This document shows, piece by piece, positions 51,385 to 60,065 of a stretch of 64,000 bases of DNA. The notes under the pieces are model-generated. The model had not been told where the DNA came from. It made no database searches and saw only the letters and a list, made by a program, of their open reading frames with translations. Within the stretch, counting starts at the first letter, position 1. Every line of letters starts with the position of its first letter. The stretch is from the NCBI RefSeq assembly GCF_017948265.1, contig NZ_CP072852.1, positions 2,976,001 through 3,040,000 of the forward strand, read 5' to 3'. Origin of the DNA: Rhodoferax sp. PAMC 29310 (GTDB lineage: Bacteria; Pseudomonadota; Gammaproteobacteria; Burkholderiales; Burkholderiaceae_C). A program made the position numbers and the translations under genes.

Positions 51385-53124
51385 TCAGTGATCCCGCAGA
51401 GCGGCCATGCAGCGCTCGCGCTGCTCGTCAAGCAATCGTGCGCTTTCTTCAGGCGAGACGCCCAAGGTTTCCAACACCGAGTCCGCCAGCTTCAGACTGG
51501 CTTCCAGTGTCTCCGGCACCACCACAGAGGCGCCCGCGTTCAGCAGAATGAGGGCGTGCTTTTCGTCGCGCGCACGGGCAATGATGCGGATGTGCGGCAT
51601 CAGTCGGCGAATGCCGTGCACCGCGTGAATGGCCGCAGCTGTGTCGTCCATCGTCAACACCACGGCCTTCGCCTGCGACAGCTTGAGTTTGCCCAGCAAC
51701 TCGGGGCGACTCGCATCGCCAAACACCAGCGGTACGCCCTCGCTGCGGTGCCGGGCAATCAGGCGGGCATCACTTTCGATGGCCAGAAAGGTCACGTTTT
51801 GTGCCTTCAGCATGCAACCCACCAAGTGACCCACCCGGCCATAACCGGCGATCAGAACATGGCCCTGCATGCCGCTGAATGTGCCCTCAGGGTGGGGCTC
51901 CTGCCCGGCGCGCCGGTCCACCCAGTCACCCAACAACTTGCCCGCGCGTGCCACCAGCGGCGCGGCCAACATGGACAGACCGACCACGATCAGCATGAAT
52001 TGACTAACGTCACGTGGCAGCACGTTGATGGAGACGGCCAGACCGATCACGATGAAGGCAAACTCGCCGCCCTGGCTGAGCAGCAGGGACCCTTCCAGAG
52101 AGCGCCCCCAGCTCAGTCCGAACCGGCGCAGCAAGCCCAGCAGCAGCGTGCCTTTGAGCAGCAGCAGTCCCAGCACCGACAGGGGAATCCACAAGGGCTC
52201 ATCCAGAACGGCACGCAGGTCAATGCCCATGCCGACGGAGAGAAAAAACAATCCCATTAACAAACCCCGAAACGGCTCGATGGTGATTTCAACCTGATGG
52301 CGAAACTCAGTCTCAGCAATGATCAACCCCGCCAGCATGGCGCCCAGCGCCATGGACAAGCCAGCTGCCCAGGTAATTGCGCCCACACCCAGCGCCACCA
52401 GCAGGGTGAGCGCCATGAAGGTGTCGGGCTGGTGGCTGGCCGCAATTTGGTGAAACAGCGGACGCACCACCCGCCGCCCGACCAGGTAGATCACCACCAC
52501 GGTGAGCACCCCTTTCAACGCCGCCATGCCCAGCAGCGCCCCAAAACTCTCGGTGCCCGCCTGCGCGCCCAGAATACTGAGCAGCACCAACAGCGGAATC
52601 ACCGCCAGATCTTGAAACAGCAAAATGGCAAACGTAGACTGGCCCAGAGGTGAGCCCAACTCCCGGCGTTGACTGAGCAGCTGCATGACGATGGCCGTCG
52701 ATGAGAACGCCAGCACCAAGCCCAGAATGACCGACGCTTCCACCGGGTTGCCAAACCCCCAGGCCGCAACCCCGATCACGGCCGCGGTCAAACCGACCTG
52801 CAGGCCGCCCATGCCAAACACCAGTCGGCGCATGGACCACAATCGGTTCACCGACATCTCCAACCCAATCATGAACATGAGGAAAATGACGCCTAGCTCC
52901 GCCAGCACATCCACTCCGTCAGGGCGGGAAAAGGTGAAGTAGTCCATCCATGGGTAAGCAGGGCTCAAACCAGCCAAGCCGTAGGGCCCCAGCGCTGCGC
53001 CTACGGCCAGAAACCCCAGCACTGAATTGATTCGCAGGCGCGCCAACAGCGGAATCAACACGCCCGACAAGGCGAGAAAGAGGATGATCTCCTTCAGAAA
53101 AGGAAAAGCGGCGTGAGCGTCCAT
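51385..53124 (-). CDS. CPA2 cation/proton antiporter with TrkA domain (KefB/YbaL type)
   Basis: 579 residues from ATG 53124; an upstream GTG adds seven residues and is less likely. Twelve or so spans of the Na/H exchanger fold (LFLALSGVLIPLLARLRINSVLGFLAVGAALGPYGL, LGLVLAFSSTAIVMQLL), then a cytoplasmic TrkA-N Rossmann domain HVLIAGYGRVGHLVGCMLKAQNVTFLAIESDARLIA near residue 405. Such proteins extrude K or Na and are gated by nucleotides or glutathione. No ancillary KefF/G is adjacent. Confidence 0.92.
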   Translation of the reverse strand: MDAHAAFPFLKEIILFLALSGVLIPLLARLRINSVLGFLAVGAALGPYGLAGLSPAYPWMDYFTFSRPDGVDVLAELGVIFLMFMIGLEMSVNRLWSMRRLVFGMGGLQVGLTAAVIGVAAWGFGNPVEASVILGLVLAFSSTAIVMQLLSQRRELGSPLGQSTFAILLFQDLAVIPLLVLLSILGAQAGTESFGALLGMAALKGVLTVVVIYLVGRRVVRPLFHQIAASHQPDTFMALTLLVALGVGAITWAAGLSMALGAMLAGLIIAETEFRHQVEITIEPFRGLLMGLFFLSVGMGIDLRAVLDEPLWIPLSVLGLLLLKGTLLLGLLRRFGLSWGRSLEGSLLLSQGGEFAFIVIGLAVSINVLPRDVSQFMLIVVGLSMLAAPLVARAGKLLGDWVDRRAGQEPHPEGTFSGMQGHVLIAGYGRVGHLVGCMLKAQNVTFLAIESDARLIARHRSEGVPLVFGDASRPELLGKLKLSQAKAVVLTMDDTAAAIHAVHGIRRLMPHIRIIARARDEKHALILLNAGASVVVPETLEASLKLADSVLETLGVSPEESARLLDEQRERCMAALRDH

Positions 53125-53226
53125 TCGTGCATTGTCAACGTTCACCCGCAGGCCTCAAAAGATCTGCGTCAACCTGTCGTGATTCAGTGTTTTCGACGGC
53201 CTGGGTCCGTTACCGCGAAAACCGCT

Positions 53227-53272
53227 CCTATTTCAATAGCTGCTCCCGCTTACAAACCATGCGCTATACCCA
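53227..53272. repeat. Dispersed intergenic repeat, copy
   Basis: CCTATTTCAATAGCTGCTCC then CGCTTACAAACCATGCGCTA. Arms AATAGC and GCTATA-like face each other. Confidence 0.5.
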
Positions 53273-53285
53273 CTCTTCTTATAAA

Positions 53286-54233
53286 TTACTCGACCCTCAA
53301 ATTCATCCGGTGCGCCTGCTCCAGGCAAGCCTGAAAGGCGAGGGCCGCCCGGGAGGGCTGGGGGGAGCGGCGCACGATGCTGAAGAACCCGCAGTCGTAG
53401 CGAAACAGCTCGGGGCGCAGGGGTCGCATCTGCCCGGTGCGGGCAAAGGCCTGAGCGTAATGGTCGGGCAGGAAGCCAAGGTATTGGCCGGACAGGATCA
53501 GGGTGGCGATGGATTCCTGGTCGTAGGCGGTAGCCTTGCGGGTGAGGCGCACCTGTTGACTGAGTTCCATATTGGGCGAGTGATAGCCCAGCCCGGCAAA
53601 GGCGTGAGCGCGCAGAGCGTCCCAGTCGGCGGGTGCCTGATAAGCGGGCGCTTTAAACAAGGGATGCGCGGCGCCGCAGTAAAGCGACATGGTCTCGGTG
53701 AACAGGGGCTGGTAGGCCAGCGCCTCGGAGCTGCGGTGGCCGGGGATGACGCCGACCTGAAACTGCCCGTCCAGCACGCCGCGCTCAATGGCGTTCAGCG
53801 GCGCCACATGCAGGTGCAGGCTGACTTCGGGCGCCTGTTCGGTGAACAGGGCAATGGCCTCGCCAATATGGGCCAGCGGATTGCTGGCGGTTTTGTCAAA
53901 CACGGCAATGTTGAGCTGACCACCCATGCGTTTGTGAATCTCGTCCACGCTGGTGCGAAACGCGTCCACCCCGGCCAGCAGGCGCAGGGTCTCGGTGTAA
54001 ATCTGCTGCCCTTCGGTGGTCAGTGCAAAACCGGCGCGACCCCGGCGACACAGGGTGAGGCCCAACCGGGTTTCCAGGTCTTTGACGTGGCGACTGACGG
54101 TGGAGGTGCCAATGTTGAGCTCCAGTTCGGCAGCGGCCATGCCCCCGCACTCGACCACGCTTTTGAACACCCGCAGCAGGCGAATATCCATGTCGCTCAA
54201 CTGACCCAAGGCGGCTCGGCTCTTTACTTGCAT
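53286..54233 (-). CDS. LysR regulator of omega-amino-acid catabolism
   Basis: 315 residues (an ATG at 54191 could be the real start, MDIRLLRVFKSVVECGG). HTH GGMAAAELELNIGTSTVSRHVKDLETRLG has unusual Ser/Thr-rich recognition helix. Effector domain from about residue 108. Divergent from the transaminase/dehydrogenase pair with 92 bases between starts; almost surely their regulator, with beta-alanine or a related omega-amino acid as likely signal. Confidence 0.88.
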   Translation of the reverse strand: MQVKSRAALGQLSDMDIRLLRVFKSVVECGGMAAAELELNIGTSTVSRHVKDLETRLGLTLCRRGRAGFALTTEGQQIYTETLRLLAGVDAFRTSVDEIHKRMGGQLNIAVFDKTASNPLAHIGEAIALFTEQAPEVSLHLHVAPLNAIERGVLDGQFQVGVIPGHRSSEALAYQPLFTETMSLYCGAAHPLFKAPAYQAPADWDALRAHAFAGLGYHSPNMELSQQVRLTRKATAYDQESIATLILSGQYLGFLPDHYAQAFARTGQMRPLRPELFRYDCGFFSIVRRSPQPSRAALAFQACLEQAHRMNLRVE

Positions 54234-54324
54234 AGATTCGCAACTGAATAGTGATACTTAGACATTTATAAGAGTAACAGAAGCCCCCAGAATTGACCCA
54301 TTCAGCCCTCTTTTAGGATGCCCC

Positions 54325-55674
54325 ATGAACATGAATGATGTTGCCCCATTGACTGCCCCCCGCACCGACGCGGCTTTTTTGGAAGCCCACTGGATGCCCT
54401 ATTCGGGTAATCGCAACTTCAAAGCCAACCCGCGCATCATCACCAGCGCCAAGGGCTGTTACTACACCGACCAGCACGGCAAGCAAATTTTTGACGGCCT
54501 CTCCGGCCTGTGGTGCAGTGGCCTGGGCCATGGCCGCCCGGAACTGACCGAGGCGGCCGCCAAGCAAATGGCGACACTGGACTACTCGCCCGCGTTTCAG
54601 TTTGGTCACCCGCTCTCGTTCGAGCTGGCCAACAAACTGGTGGAACTGACCCCCGCCGGGCTGGACTATGTGTTTTTCACCGGGTCGGGCTCCGAGTCGG
54701 CGGACACCTCCCTCAAGATGGCACGCGCCTACTGGCGCTCCAAGGGGCAGGCCAGCAAGACCATCATGGTGGGGCGTGAGAAGGGCTACCACGGCGTGAA
54801 CTTTGGCGGCATCTCAGTGGGGGGCATTGGCGCCAACCGCAAGATGTTTGGCCAGGGCATTGCGGCCGACCACATTGCGCACACGCAATTGCCCAGCAAC
54901 ACCTTCACCCGCGGCATGGCCGAAAAAGGGGCGGAGGTGGCGGACGACTTGCTGCGCGTGATTGCCCTGCATGACCCCAGCAACATTGCCGCCGTGATCG
55001 TCGAGCCCATGTCGGGCTCGGGCGGCGTCGTGATTCCGCCCCAGGGCTACTTGCAGCGTCTGCGCGAGATTTGCACGGCCAACAACATCTTGCTGATTTT
55101 CGACGAGGTCATCACCGGTTTTGGCCGCACCGGCTCCTTTACCGGCGCCGAGACTTTTGGCGTAACCCCTGACATCATGAATGTGGCCAAGCAAATCACC
55201 AACGGCTCGCAGCCCATGGGCGCGGTACTGGCCAAGAAAGACATTTACGACACCTTCATGGACCAAGGTGGCCCCGAGTACCTGTTGGAGTTTGTGCACG
55301 GCTACACCTACTCGGCCCACCCCGTGTGTTGCGCGGTGGCGCTGGCCACGCTGGAGATCTTGCAAAAGGAAAATATGATGGACCAAGTCAAAGCTCTGGC
55401 CCCGCATTTTGAAAATGCCGTGCATGGACTCAAAGGCACGAAGCACATCACCGACATTCGCAACTTTGGCCTGGCCGCGGGCTTCACCATCGCCGCCGTG
55501 CCCGGCGAGCCCGCCAAACGCCCCTATGAGATTGCCATGGGGATGCTGAAAAAGGGCTATTACGTGCGCTACGGCGGCGACACCATTCAGCTCGCGCCTC
55601 CCTTCATCACCACCCCCGCGCAGATCGACAGCCTGCTCAGCGCGCTGGGCGACACCATTCACGAAACTGCTTGA
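54325..55674 (+). CDS. Omega-amino acid--pyruvate transaminase (BauA-like)
   Basis: 449 residues. Class III PLP transaminase. N-terminal HWMPYSGNRNFKANPRII, GLSGLWCSGLGHGRPE, PLP-phosphate SGSESADTSLKMARAYWR, then DEVITGFGRTGSFTGAE, and catalytic Lys in DIMNVAKQITNGSQPMGAVLAK near residue 292. These match beta-alanine/putrescine-type pyruvate transaminases rather than GABA enzymes. Moves the amino group to pyruvate, giving malonate semialdehyde from beta-alanine. The next gene oxidises that product. Confidence 0.92.
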   Translation: MNMNDVAPLTAPRTDAAFLEAHWMPYSGNRNFKANPRIITSAKGCYYTDQHGKQIFDGLSGLWCSGLGHGRPELTEAAAKQMATLDYSPAFQFGHPLSFELANKLVELTPAGLDYVFFTGSGSESADTSLKMARAYWRSKGQASKTIMVGREKGYHGVNFGGISVGGIGANRKMFGQGIAADHIAHTQLPSNTFTRGMAEKGAEVADDLLRVIALHDPSNIAAVIVEPMSGSGGVVIPPQGYLQRLREICTANNILLIFDEVITGFGRTGSFTGAETFGVTPDIMNVAKQITNGSQPMGAVLAKKDIYDTFMDQGGPEYLLEFVHGYTYSAHPVCCAVALATLEILQKENMMDQVKALAPHFENAVHGLKGTKHITDIRNFGLAAGFTIAAVPGEPAKRPYEIAMGMLKKGYYVRYGGDTIQLAPPFITTPAQIDSLLSALGDTIHETA

Positions 55675-55683
55675 TTGAAAACC

Positions 55684-57189
55684 ATGTCCACACTTCCTAC
55701 CATCCAACACCTGATTGACGGCCAACTGGTCAATGGCGGCACCCGCTCGCAAGACGTCTTCAACCCCGCCACCGGCCAGGCCGAGAAGCGCGTGCTTCTG
55801 GCCGACAAACTCACCGTGGAATTGGCCATTGCCAGTGCCCAGGCGGCATACCCCGCCTGGCGCAATACGCCGCCACTCAAGCGGGCGCGCGTCATGAGCA
55901 AGCTCAAGGTTTTACTGGAAGAAAACGCCGAGGCGATTTGCGCCTTGGTCACCGCCGAACACGGCAAAGTGCTGAGCGACGCCATGGGCGAGTTGCAGCG
56001 CGGCATTGAGAACGTGGAATACGCCTCTTACGCGCCTGAACTGCTCAAAGGCGAGCACAGCAAAAACGTCGGCCCCAACATCGACTCCTGGAGCGAGTTT
56101 CAGGGCCTAGGCGTGACCGCCGGCATCACCCCGTTCAACTTTCCCGTGATGGTGCCCTTGTGGATGTGGCCCATGGCCGTGGCCTGCGGCAACACCTTCA
56201 TCCTGAAGCCCTCCGAGCGCGACCCCAGCAGCGCCCTGCTGGTGGCCGAACTGGCCCTGCAAGCCGGCCTGCCACCCGGTGTGCTGAACGTCGTGCACGG
56301 CGACAAGGAAGCCGTGGACACGCTGCTGATGGACAAGCGCGTAACAGCCATCAGCTTTGTGGGCTCAACCCCCATTGCCGAATACATCTACGCCACGGGA
56401 TGTGCCCACGGCAAACGCGTGCAGGCGCTGGGCGGTGCCAAGAACCACGCCGTGCTGATGCCCGACGCCGACATTGCCAACGCCGTCAACGCCCTCATGG
56501 GCGCGGCTTATGGCTCCTGCGGCGAGCGCTGCATGGCGATTCCGCTGGTGGTGGCCGTGGGTGACGCGACGGCGGACGCCGTGGTCGAAGGCCTAAAGGT
56601 CGAGATTGCCAAGATGAAGGTCGGCCCCGGCACCGACGCATCCAACGACATGGGCCCGCTGATAACCCGTCAGCATTTCGAGAAGGTCACCGGCTTTGTC
56701 GAGCAAGGCGTCAAAGAAGGTGCCACGCTGGTGGTGGACGGCCGCGGCGTGAAAGTGCCCGGCCATGAAGGCGGCTATTTCATGGGGCCTTGTCTGTTTG
56801 ACCACGTCAAACCCGGCATGGCGATTTACCAGGAAGAGATTTTTGGACCGGTACTGGGCGTGGTGCGCGTGAACTCGCTGCAAGAAGCCATGGACATGAT
56901 TGATGCCCATGAATACGGAAACGGCACCTGCATCTTCACCCGCGACGGCGAGGCGGCGCGCTACTTCACCGACCACATTCTGGTCGGCATGGTCGGCGTT
57001 AACGTGCCCCTGCCCGTGCCCGTGGCTTACCACTCGTTTGGCGGCTGGAAGCGCTCACTGTTTGGCGACCTGCACGCCTACGGCCCGGACGCTGTACGTT
57101 TCTACACCAAGCGCAAAACCATCACCCAACGCTGGCCCTCAGCGGGTGTGCGCGAAGGCTCGGTGTTCAGCTTTCCCAGCAGCCGCTAA
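55684..57189 (+). CDS. mmsA: CoA-acylating (methyl)malonate-semialdehyde dehydrogenase
   Basis: 501 residues from ATG 55684. NAD- and CoA-dependent aldehyde dehydrogenase: GVTAGITPFNFPVMVPLWMWP near 146, ALGGAKNHAVLMPDAD near 250, nucleophile Cys in GAAYGSCGERCMAIPLVVA near 285, and IYQEEIFGPVLGVVRV. This is the MmsA/BauC pattern, producing acetyl-CoA (from malonate semialdehyde) or propionyl-CoA. Ten bases after the transaminase: a beta-alanine catabolic operon. Confidence 0.93.
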   Translation: MSTLPTIQHLIDGQLVNGGTRSQDVFNPATGQAEKRVLLADKLTVELAIASAQAAYPAWRNTPPLKRARVMSKLKVLLEENAEAICALVTAEHGKVLSDAMGELQRGIENVEYASYAPELLKGEHSKNVGPNIDSWSEFQGLGVTAGITPFNFPVMVPLWMWPMAVACGNTFILKPSERDPSSALLVAELALQAGLPPGVLNVVHGDKEAVDTLLMDKRVTAISFVGSTPIAEYIYATGCAHGKRVQALGGAKNHAVLMPDADIANAVNALMGAAYGSCGERCMAIPLVVAVGDATADAVVEGLKVEIAKMKVGPGTDASNDMGPLITRQHFEKVTGFVEQGVKEGATLVVDGRGVKVPGHEGGYFMGPCLFDHVKPGMAIYQEEIFGPVLGVVRVNSLQEAMDMIDAHEYGNGTCIFTRDGEAARYFTDHILVGMVGVNVPLPVPVAYHSFGGWKRSLFGDLHAYGPDAVRFYTKRKTITQRWPSAGVREGSVFSFPSSR

Positions 57190-57226
57190 GGCTTAGGCGC
57201 ACTGGCGCCAGGCCAGTCACTGACTC

Positions 57227-57261
57227 ACCCGCCCGGCTTTCCAAGGCCCGGCGGGTTTTTT
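57227..57261 (+). terminator. Rho-independent terminator after mmsA
   Basis: ACCCGCC (57227-57233) with GGCGGGT (57250-57256), inner CGG/CCG pairing, and a T-run. 38 bases after the mmsA stop. Confidence 0.8.
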
Positions 57262-57396
57262 GCGTCATCTCGGGTTGGAGAGATTTGATTACCGAACACC
57301 GCCCGCCAATGTGAGAATTCTCAAAGAGTCGGCGCGCCACCGACCTAGCATGCCCTGAATGCATCTGGCGAATGACGAGATGCGGAAAGGGACAGC

Positions 57397-57570
57397 ATGA
57401 CACCCAAAAAATTGGTATTGATTCTGATTGCGGCAGGGCTGGCCGTCGCGGCCACGTCGGCCGCGTTCGGGTTGCCGCCTTATTCCTGGTTAGGCGGTGG
57501 CGCGATGAACACCACCGACGGGGTCATTGTTCGCATCACGGCCAAGGAGTGGGTGGGATGCCACACATGA
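57397..57570 (+). CDS. Small exported or membrane-anchored protein (57 aa)
   Basis: MTPKKLVLILIAAGLAVAAT then SAAFGLPPYSWLGGGAMNTT, DGVIVRITAKEWVGCHT. Basic start, hydrophobic core and SAAFG like a signal peptide or anchor. Ribosome site GGAAAGGGA eight bases upstream. Its end overlaps the start of the cfa-like gene by 13 bases, so the two are probably translated together. No family known. Confidence 0.6.
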   Translation: MTPKKLVLILIAAGLAVAATSAAFGLPPYSWLGGGAMNTTDGVIVRITAKEWVGCHT

Positions 57571-58823
57571 GCGCGTCGTCGTCGGGCGGACCCAGCTTGC
57601 TCAGCAGCTTTCTGGCGGGTTTTCACACCATGCCCGACATTGCCCTGCGACTGGCTTTGTGGGATGGCTCTCAGCATGACTTGGGGCGCGACCCGTTGGT
57701 CACGGTGCGCTTGTCCAGCATGGGAGCACTTCGGCATTTTGTGCCCCCCAGTCTGGACAACCTGGCCGACGGGTATGTGAGCGGCCGCTTCGACGTGGAG
57801 GGCCGGGCGCAGGACATTGTGGAAGTTGCCTCGCAGTTAGCGCACCAGAGCGTGCCACGTCGGGGCCGGTTTGGGCGGCTGTTGTCGCTCGGTCAGCATG
57901 ACCGGGCGAGTGACCACCGTGCCATTGAGCACCATTACGATGTCTCCAACGACTTTTACCGCCTGTGGCTGGGCGAGGCCATGGTTTACTCCTGCGCGTA
58001 CTTTCCCAGCGGCACTGAAACCTTGAATGCGGCCCAGAACGCCAAACTGGATCACATTCTGGCCAAGCTGATGCTGAAACCGGGGGAGCGATTGCTGGAC
58101 ATCGGGTGCGGCTGGGGCGCCTTGGTGATACGCGCTGCAGAGAAGTGGGGCGCGCAGGCGGTCGGTGTGACGCTTTCTCGCAAGCAGTTCGAACTGGCGG
58201 GCCAGCGGGTGGCCGACGCAGGATTGGCCGGGCAGGTAGAGATCCGGCTGCAGGACTACCGCGACATTGATGAGCGCGACGGCCAGTTCGACAAGATCAG
58301 TTCGGTGGGCATGTTCGAGCATGTGGGCTTGAACCACCTGCCTGACTACTTCGCCAAAATTCACGCCTTGCTGAAGGACGGTGGCCTTGTGCTGAACCAC
58401 GGCATCACCTCCACCGATGCGGGCAGTGGCGGTTCACCACTGGGCGCGGCCAGCTTCATCCACAAGTATGTGTTTCCAAATGGCGAGTTACCTCACATCA
58501 GTCGGGCCCTACGTGACATGCAGACGGGCGGGCTGGAGGCCCTGGACGTGGAGTGTCTGCGCCGACACTACGCACGCACGCTAACCTTCTGGTCAGAAAA
58601 TTTTGAGCAAAATGGCAATGAAATACGAAGGATGGTGGGCGAAACTACTTACCGCGTGTGGCGCATTTACTTGGCCGGTTGTGCTCATGCGTTTGCCCAG
58701 AACTGGGTGTCGCTGTACCAGGTTTTGGCGTGCAAGGAGGGCACCAGCGAGAGCCTCAACCCCACCCCGTGGTCACGGGCCTATCTCTACACCAAGCCCA
58801 CCGGCTCAGGTCACCCGAATTGA
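57558..58823 (+). CDS. cfa: Cyclopropane-fatty-acyl-phospholipid synthase family methyltransferase
   Basis: 421 residues from ATG 57558 (or ATG 57567). Cfa-like: N-terminal lipid-binding part, ASDHRAIEHHYDVSNDFYRLWLGEAMVYSCAYF near residue 117, SAM motif GERLLDIGCGWGALVIRAAEKW near 174, and FEHVGLNHLPDYFAKIHALLKDGG, GGLEALDVECLRRHYARTLTFW, all typical. Adds a methylene across unsaturated acyl chains in membrane phospholipids, protecting against acid or organic stress. Its 3' end overlaps the convergent hsp20 by 18 bases. Confidence 0.9.
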   Translation: MPHMSASSSGGPSLLSSFLAGFHTMPDIALRLALWDGSQHDLGRDPLVTVRLSSMGALRHFVPPSLDNLADGYVSGRFDVEGRAQDIVEVASQLAHQSVPRRGRFGRLLSLGQHDRASDHRAIEHHYDVSNDFYRLWLGEAMVYSCAYFPSGTETLNAAQNAKLDHILAKLMLKPGERLLDIGCGWGALVIRAAEKWGAQAVGVTLSRKQFELAGQRVADAGLAGQVEIRLQDYRDIDERDGQFDKISSVGMFEHVGLNHLPDYFAKIHALLKDGGLVLNHGITSTDAGSGGSPLGAASFIHKYVFPNGELPHISRALRDMQTGGLEALDVECLRRHYARTLTFWSENFEQNGNEIRRMVGETTYRVWRIYLAGCAHAFAQNWVSLYQVLACKEGTSESLNPTPWSRAYLYTKPTGSGHPN

Positions 58824-59315
58824 ATGGGACCGGTTGCTGGCCCCTGCGGCCTTGGGCAGTCGCACGGTGAGTACCCCGTTTTTGAAGGCGGCGTGCGCCT
58901 CATTCAGTGTCACGTTGCGCGGTAGCGGAATGGCACGCTGAAAAAACCCATAGGCGCGCTCCATGACATGGTAAGTGCTGTCACTGGTTTCGCGTTCCGA
59001 GTGCTTTTCGCCACTGACGTAGAGCGTGTTGCCGTCCAGAATCACTTGGCAGTCCGCCTTGTCCATTCCGGGCAACTCCAACCGCACCACCACGTCCTTG
59101 TCCGTTTCCTCCAGCTCACCCGCCAGCAGGCTCCAGTTAGGGAAGGTGTCCCCACCCACGCTGTCGGACTGGTCATCCCCTTTGCCCTGGGTGAAGTGCG
59201 TGAGTGCATTGCTGCTGCGGCAAAGCAACTCGTGCCAACCGCTGGACAGGCTACTCCAAGCGTGACTGAGTTCAAGGCCGATGTTTCTGCCTGTTTGCTT
59301 GATTGAGTTCAACAT
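58806..59315 (-). CDS. Hsp20/alpha-crystallin family chaperone
   Basis: 169 residues from ATG 59315, with GGAGG eight bases upstream. The alpha-crystallin domain covers residues ~78-165: DKDVVVRLELPGMDKADCQVILDGNTLYVSGEKHSERET...ERAYGFFQRAIPLPRNVTLNEAHAAFKNGVLTVRLPKA. N-terminal arm is variable. ATP-independent holdase for heat or membrane stress. It converges on cfa, and the coding ends overlap. Confidence 0.93.
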   Translation of the reverse strand: MLNSIKQTGRNIGLELSHAWSSLSSGWHELLCRSSNALTHFTQGKGDDQSDSVGGDTFPNWSLLAGELEETDKDVVVRLELPGMDKADCQVILDGNTLYVSGEKHSERETSDSTYHVMERAYGFFQRAIPLPRNVTLNEAHAAFKNGVLTVRLPKAAGASNRSHSIRVT

Positions 59316-59398
59316 GAACCCTCCAGAAATTGACCTGGATACCGCACGGTCCTGACCGCCAATCATCATTCATTCGGGCGACCGTGCCATCCGAAAAT

Positions 59399-60065
59399 TC
59401 ACTTTAGGCACAGAAGGGAAGTGCGTTTTGATAAATCACAACCGATCGAGGGGCCACTGAAGTCAACGACAGCGTCGCTGCGGCCTGAGACTGCGCAAAC
59501 CCCTCGGATACAGACTGTTGTGAATTGCCGTTTTCCGGCTTCAATGGGGGCGGGAGAAGTCCGTCGCGATTGATTCGCCGAGGACAGGTCTGAACAAGGA
59601 CCTGGCACTGGCGGAGGGGCGGTTTGGTGCAACTCAATTGATCAGCTGGGCGCGACTCCGATCCCATGGGTCGATGGTCCGACGCAAGGCCTGCCATGCG
59701 TGAATCGCTGGGTCAATCAACGGCGCCGGCACGAGGACCCTCGATCGGTTGATGTCGCGCGATTTGGTGATTTGTATGCCCTGGGTAACAATGGTCCGGT
59801 AGTTCTCGAGCAAAGAACGCGCCGACCCGCACTCCATCGGGTCGACCACCGGCCCCCGATGGAAGCGCTCCTTGCATTTCATGAACCGGATCACGAGCAC
59901 GGCCAGCTCTAATCCGAGCTGTGCACAGCCACAGCAGGCCCGCGGTGTCGTTTGGGGCAGCGGGAGGTCGAACCAGACGGTTGCAGGTGTGCTGCGTCAT
60001 CTACAGGCGTAAGACTGGCTCACGGGTTTCGTTCGACGGTTCGCCTTACAGGCGGGAAGGACGAC
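59399..60065. other. Unassigned region before the envelope cluster
   Basis: About 670 bases. A minus-strand frame 59634-59900 (88 codons, GTG start; MKCKERFHRGPVVDPMECGS...LVPAPLIDPAIHAWQALRR) looks protein-like but is unidentified; another on the same strand (ending YQNALPFCA) is shorter. Probably the left edge of an accessory insertion. Confidence 0.35.
59634..59900 (-). CDS. Possible hypothetical protein
   Basis: 88 residues, ENYRTIVTQGIQITKSRDINRSRVLVPAPLIDPAIHAWQA. Composition looks coding, but no family, no clear ribosome site, and the likely start is ambiguous (GTG 59900 or ATG 59882). Could be the end of a decayed gene. Confidence 0.3.
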   Translation of the reverse strand: MLVIRFMKCKERFHRGPVVDPMECGSARSLLENYRTIVTQGIQITKSRDINRSRVLVPAPLIDPAIHAWQALRRTIDPWDRSRAQLIN

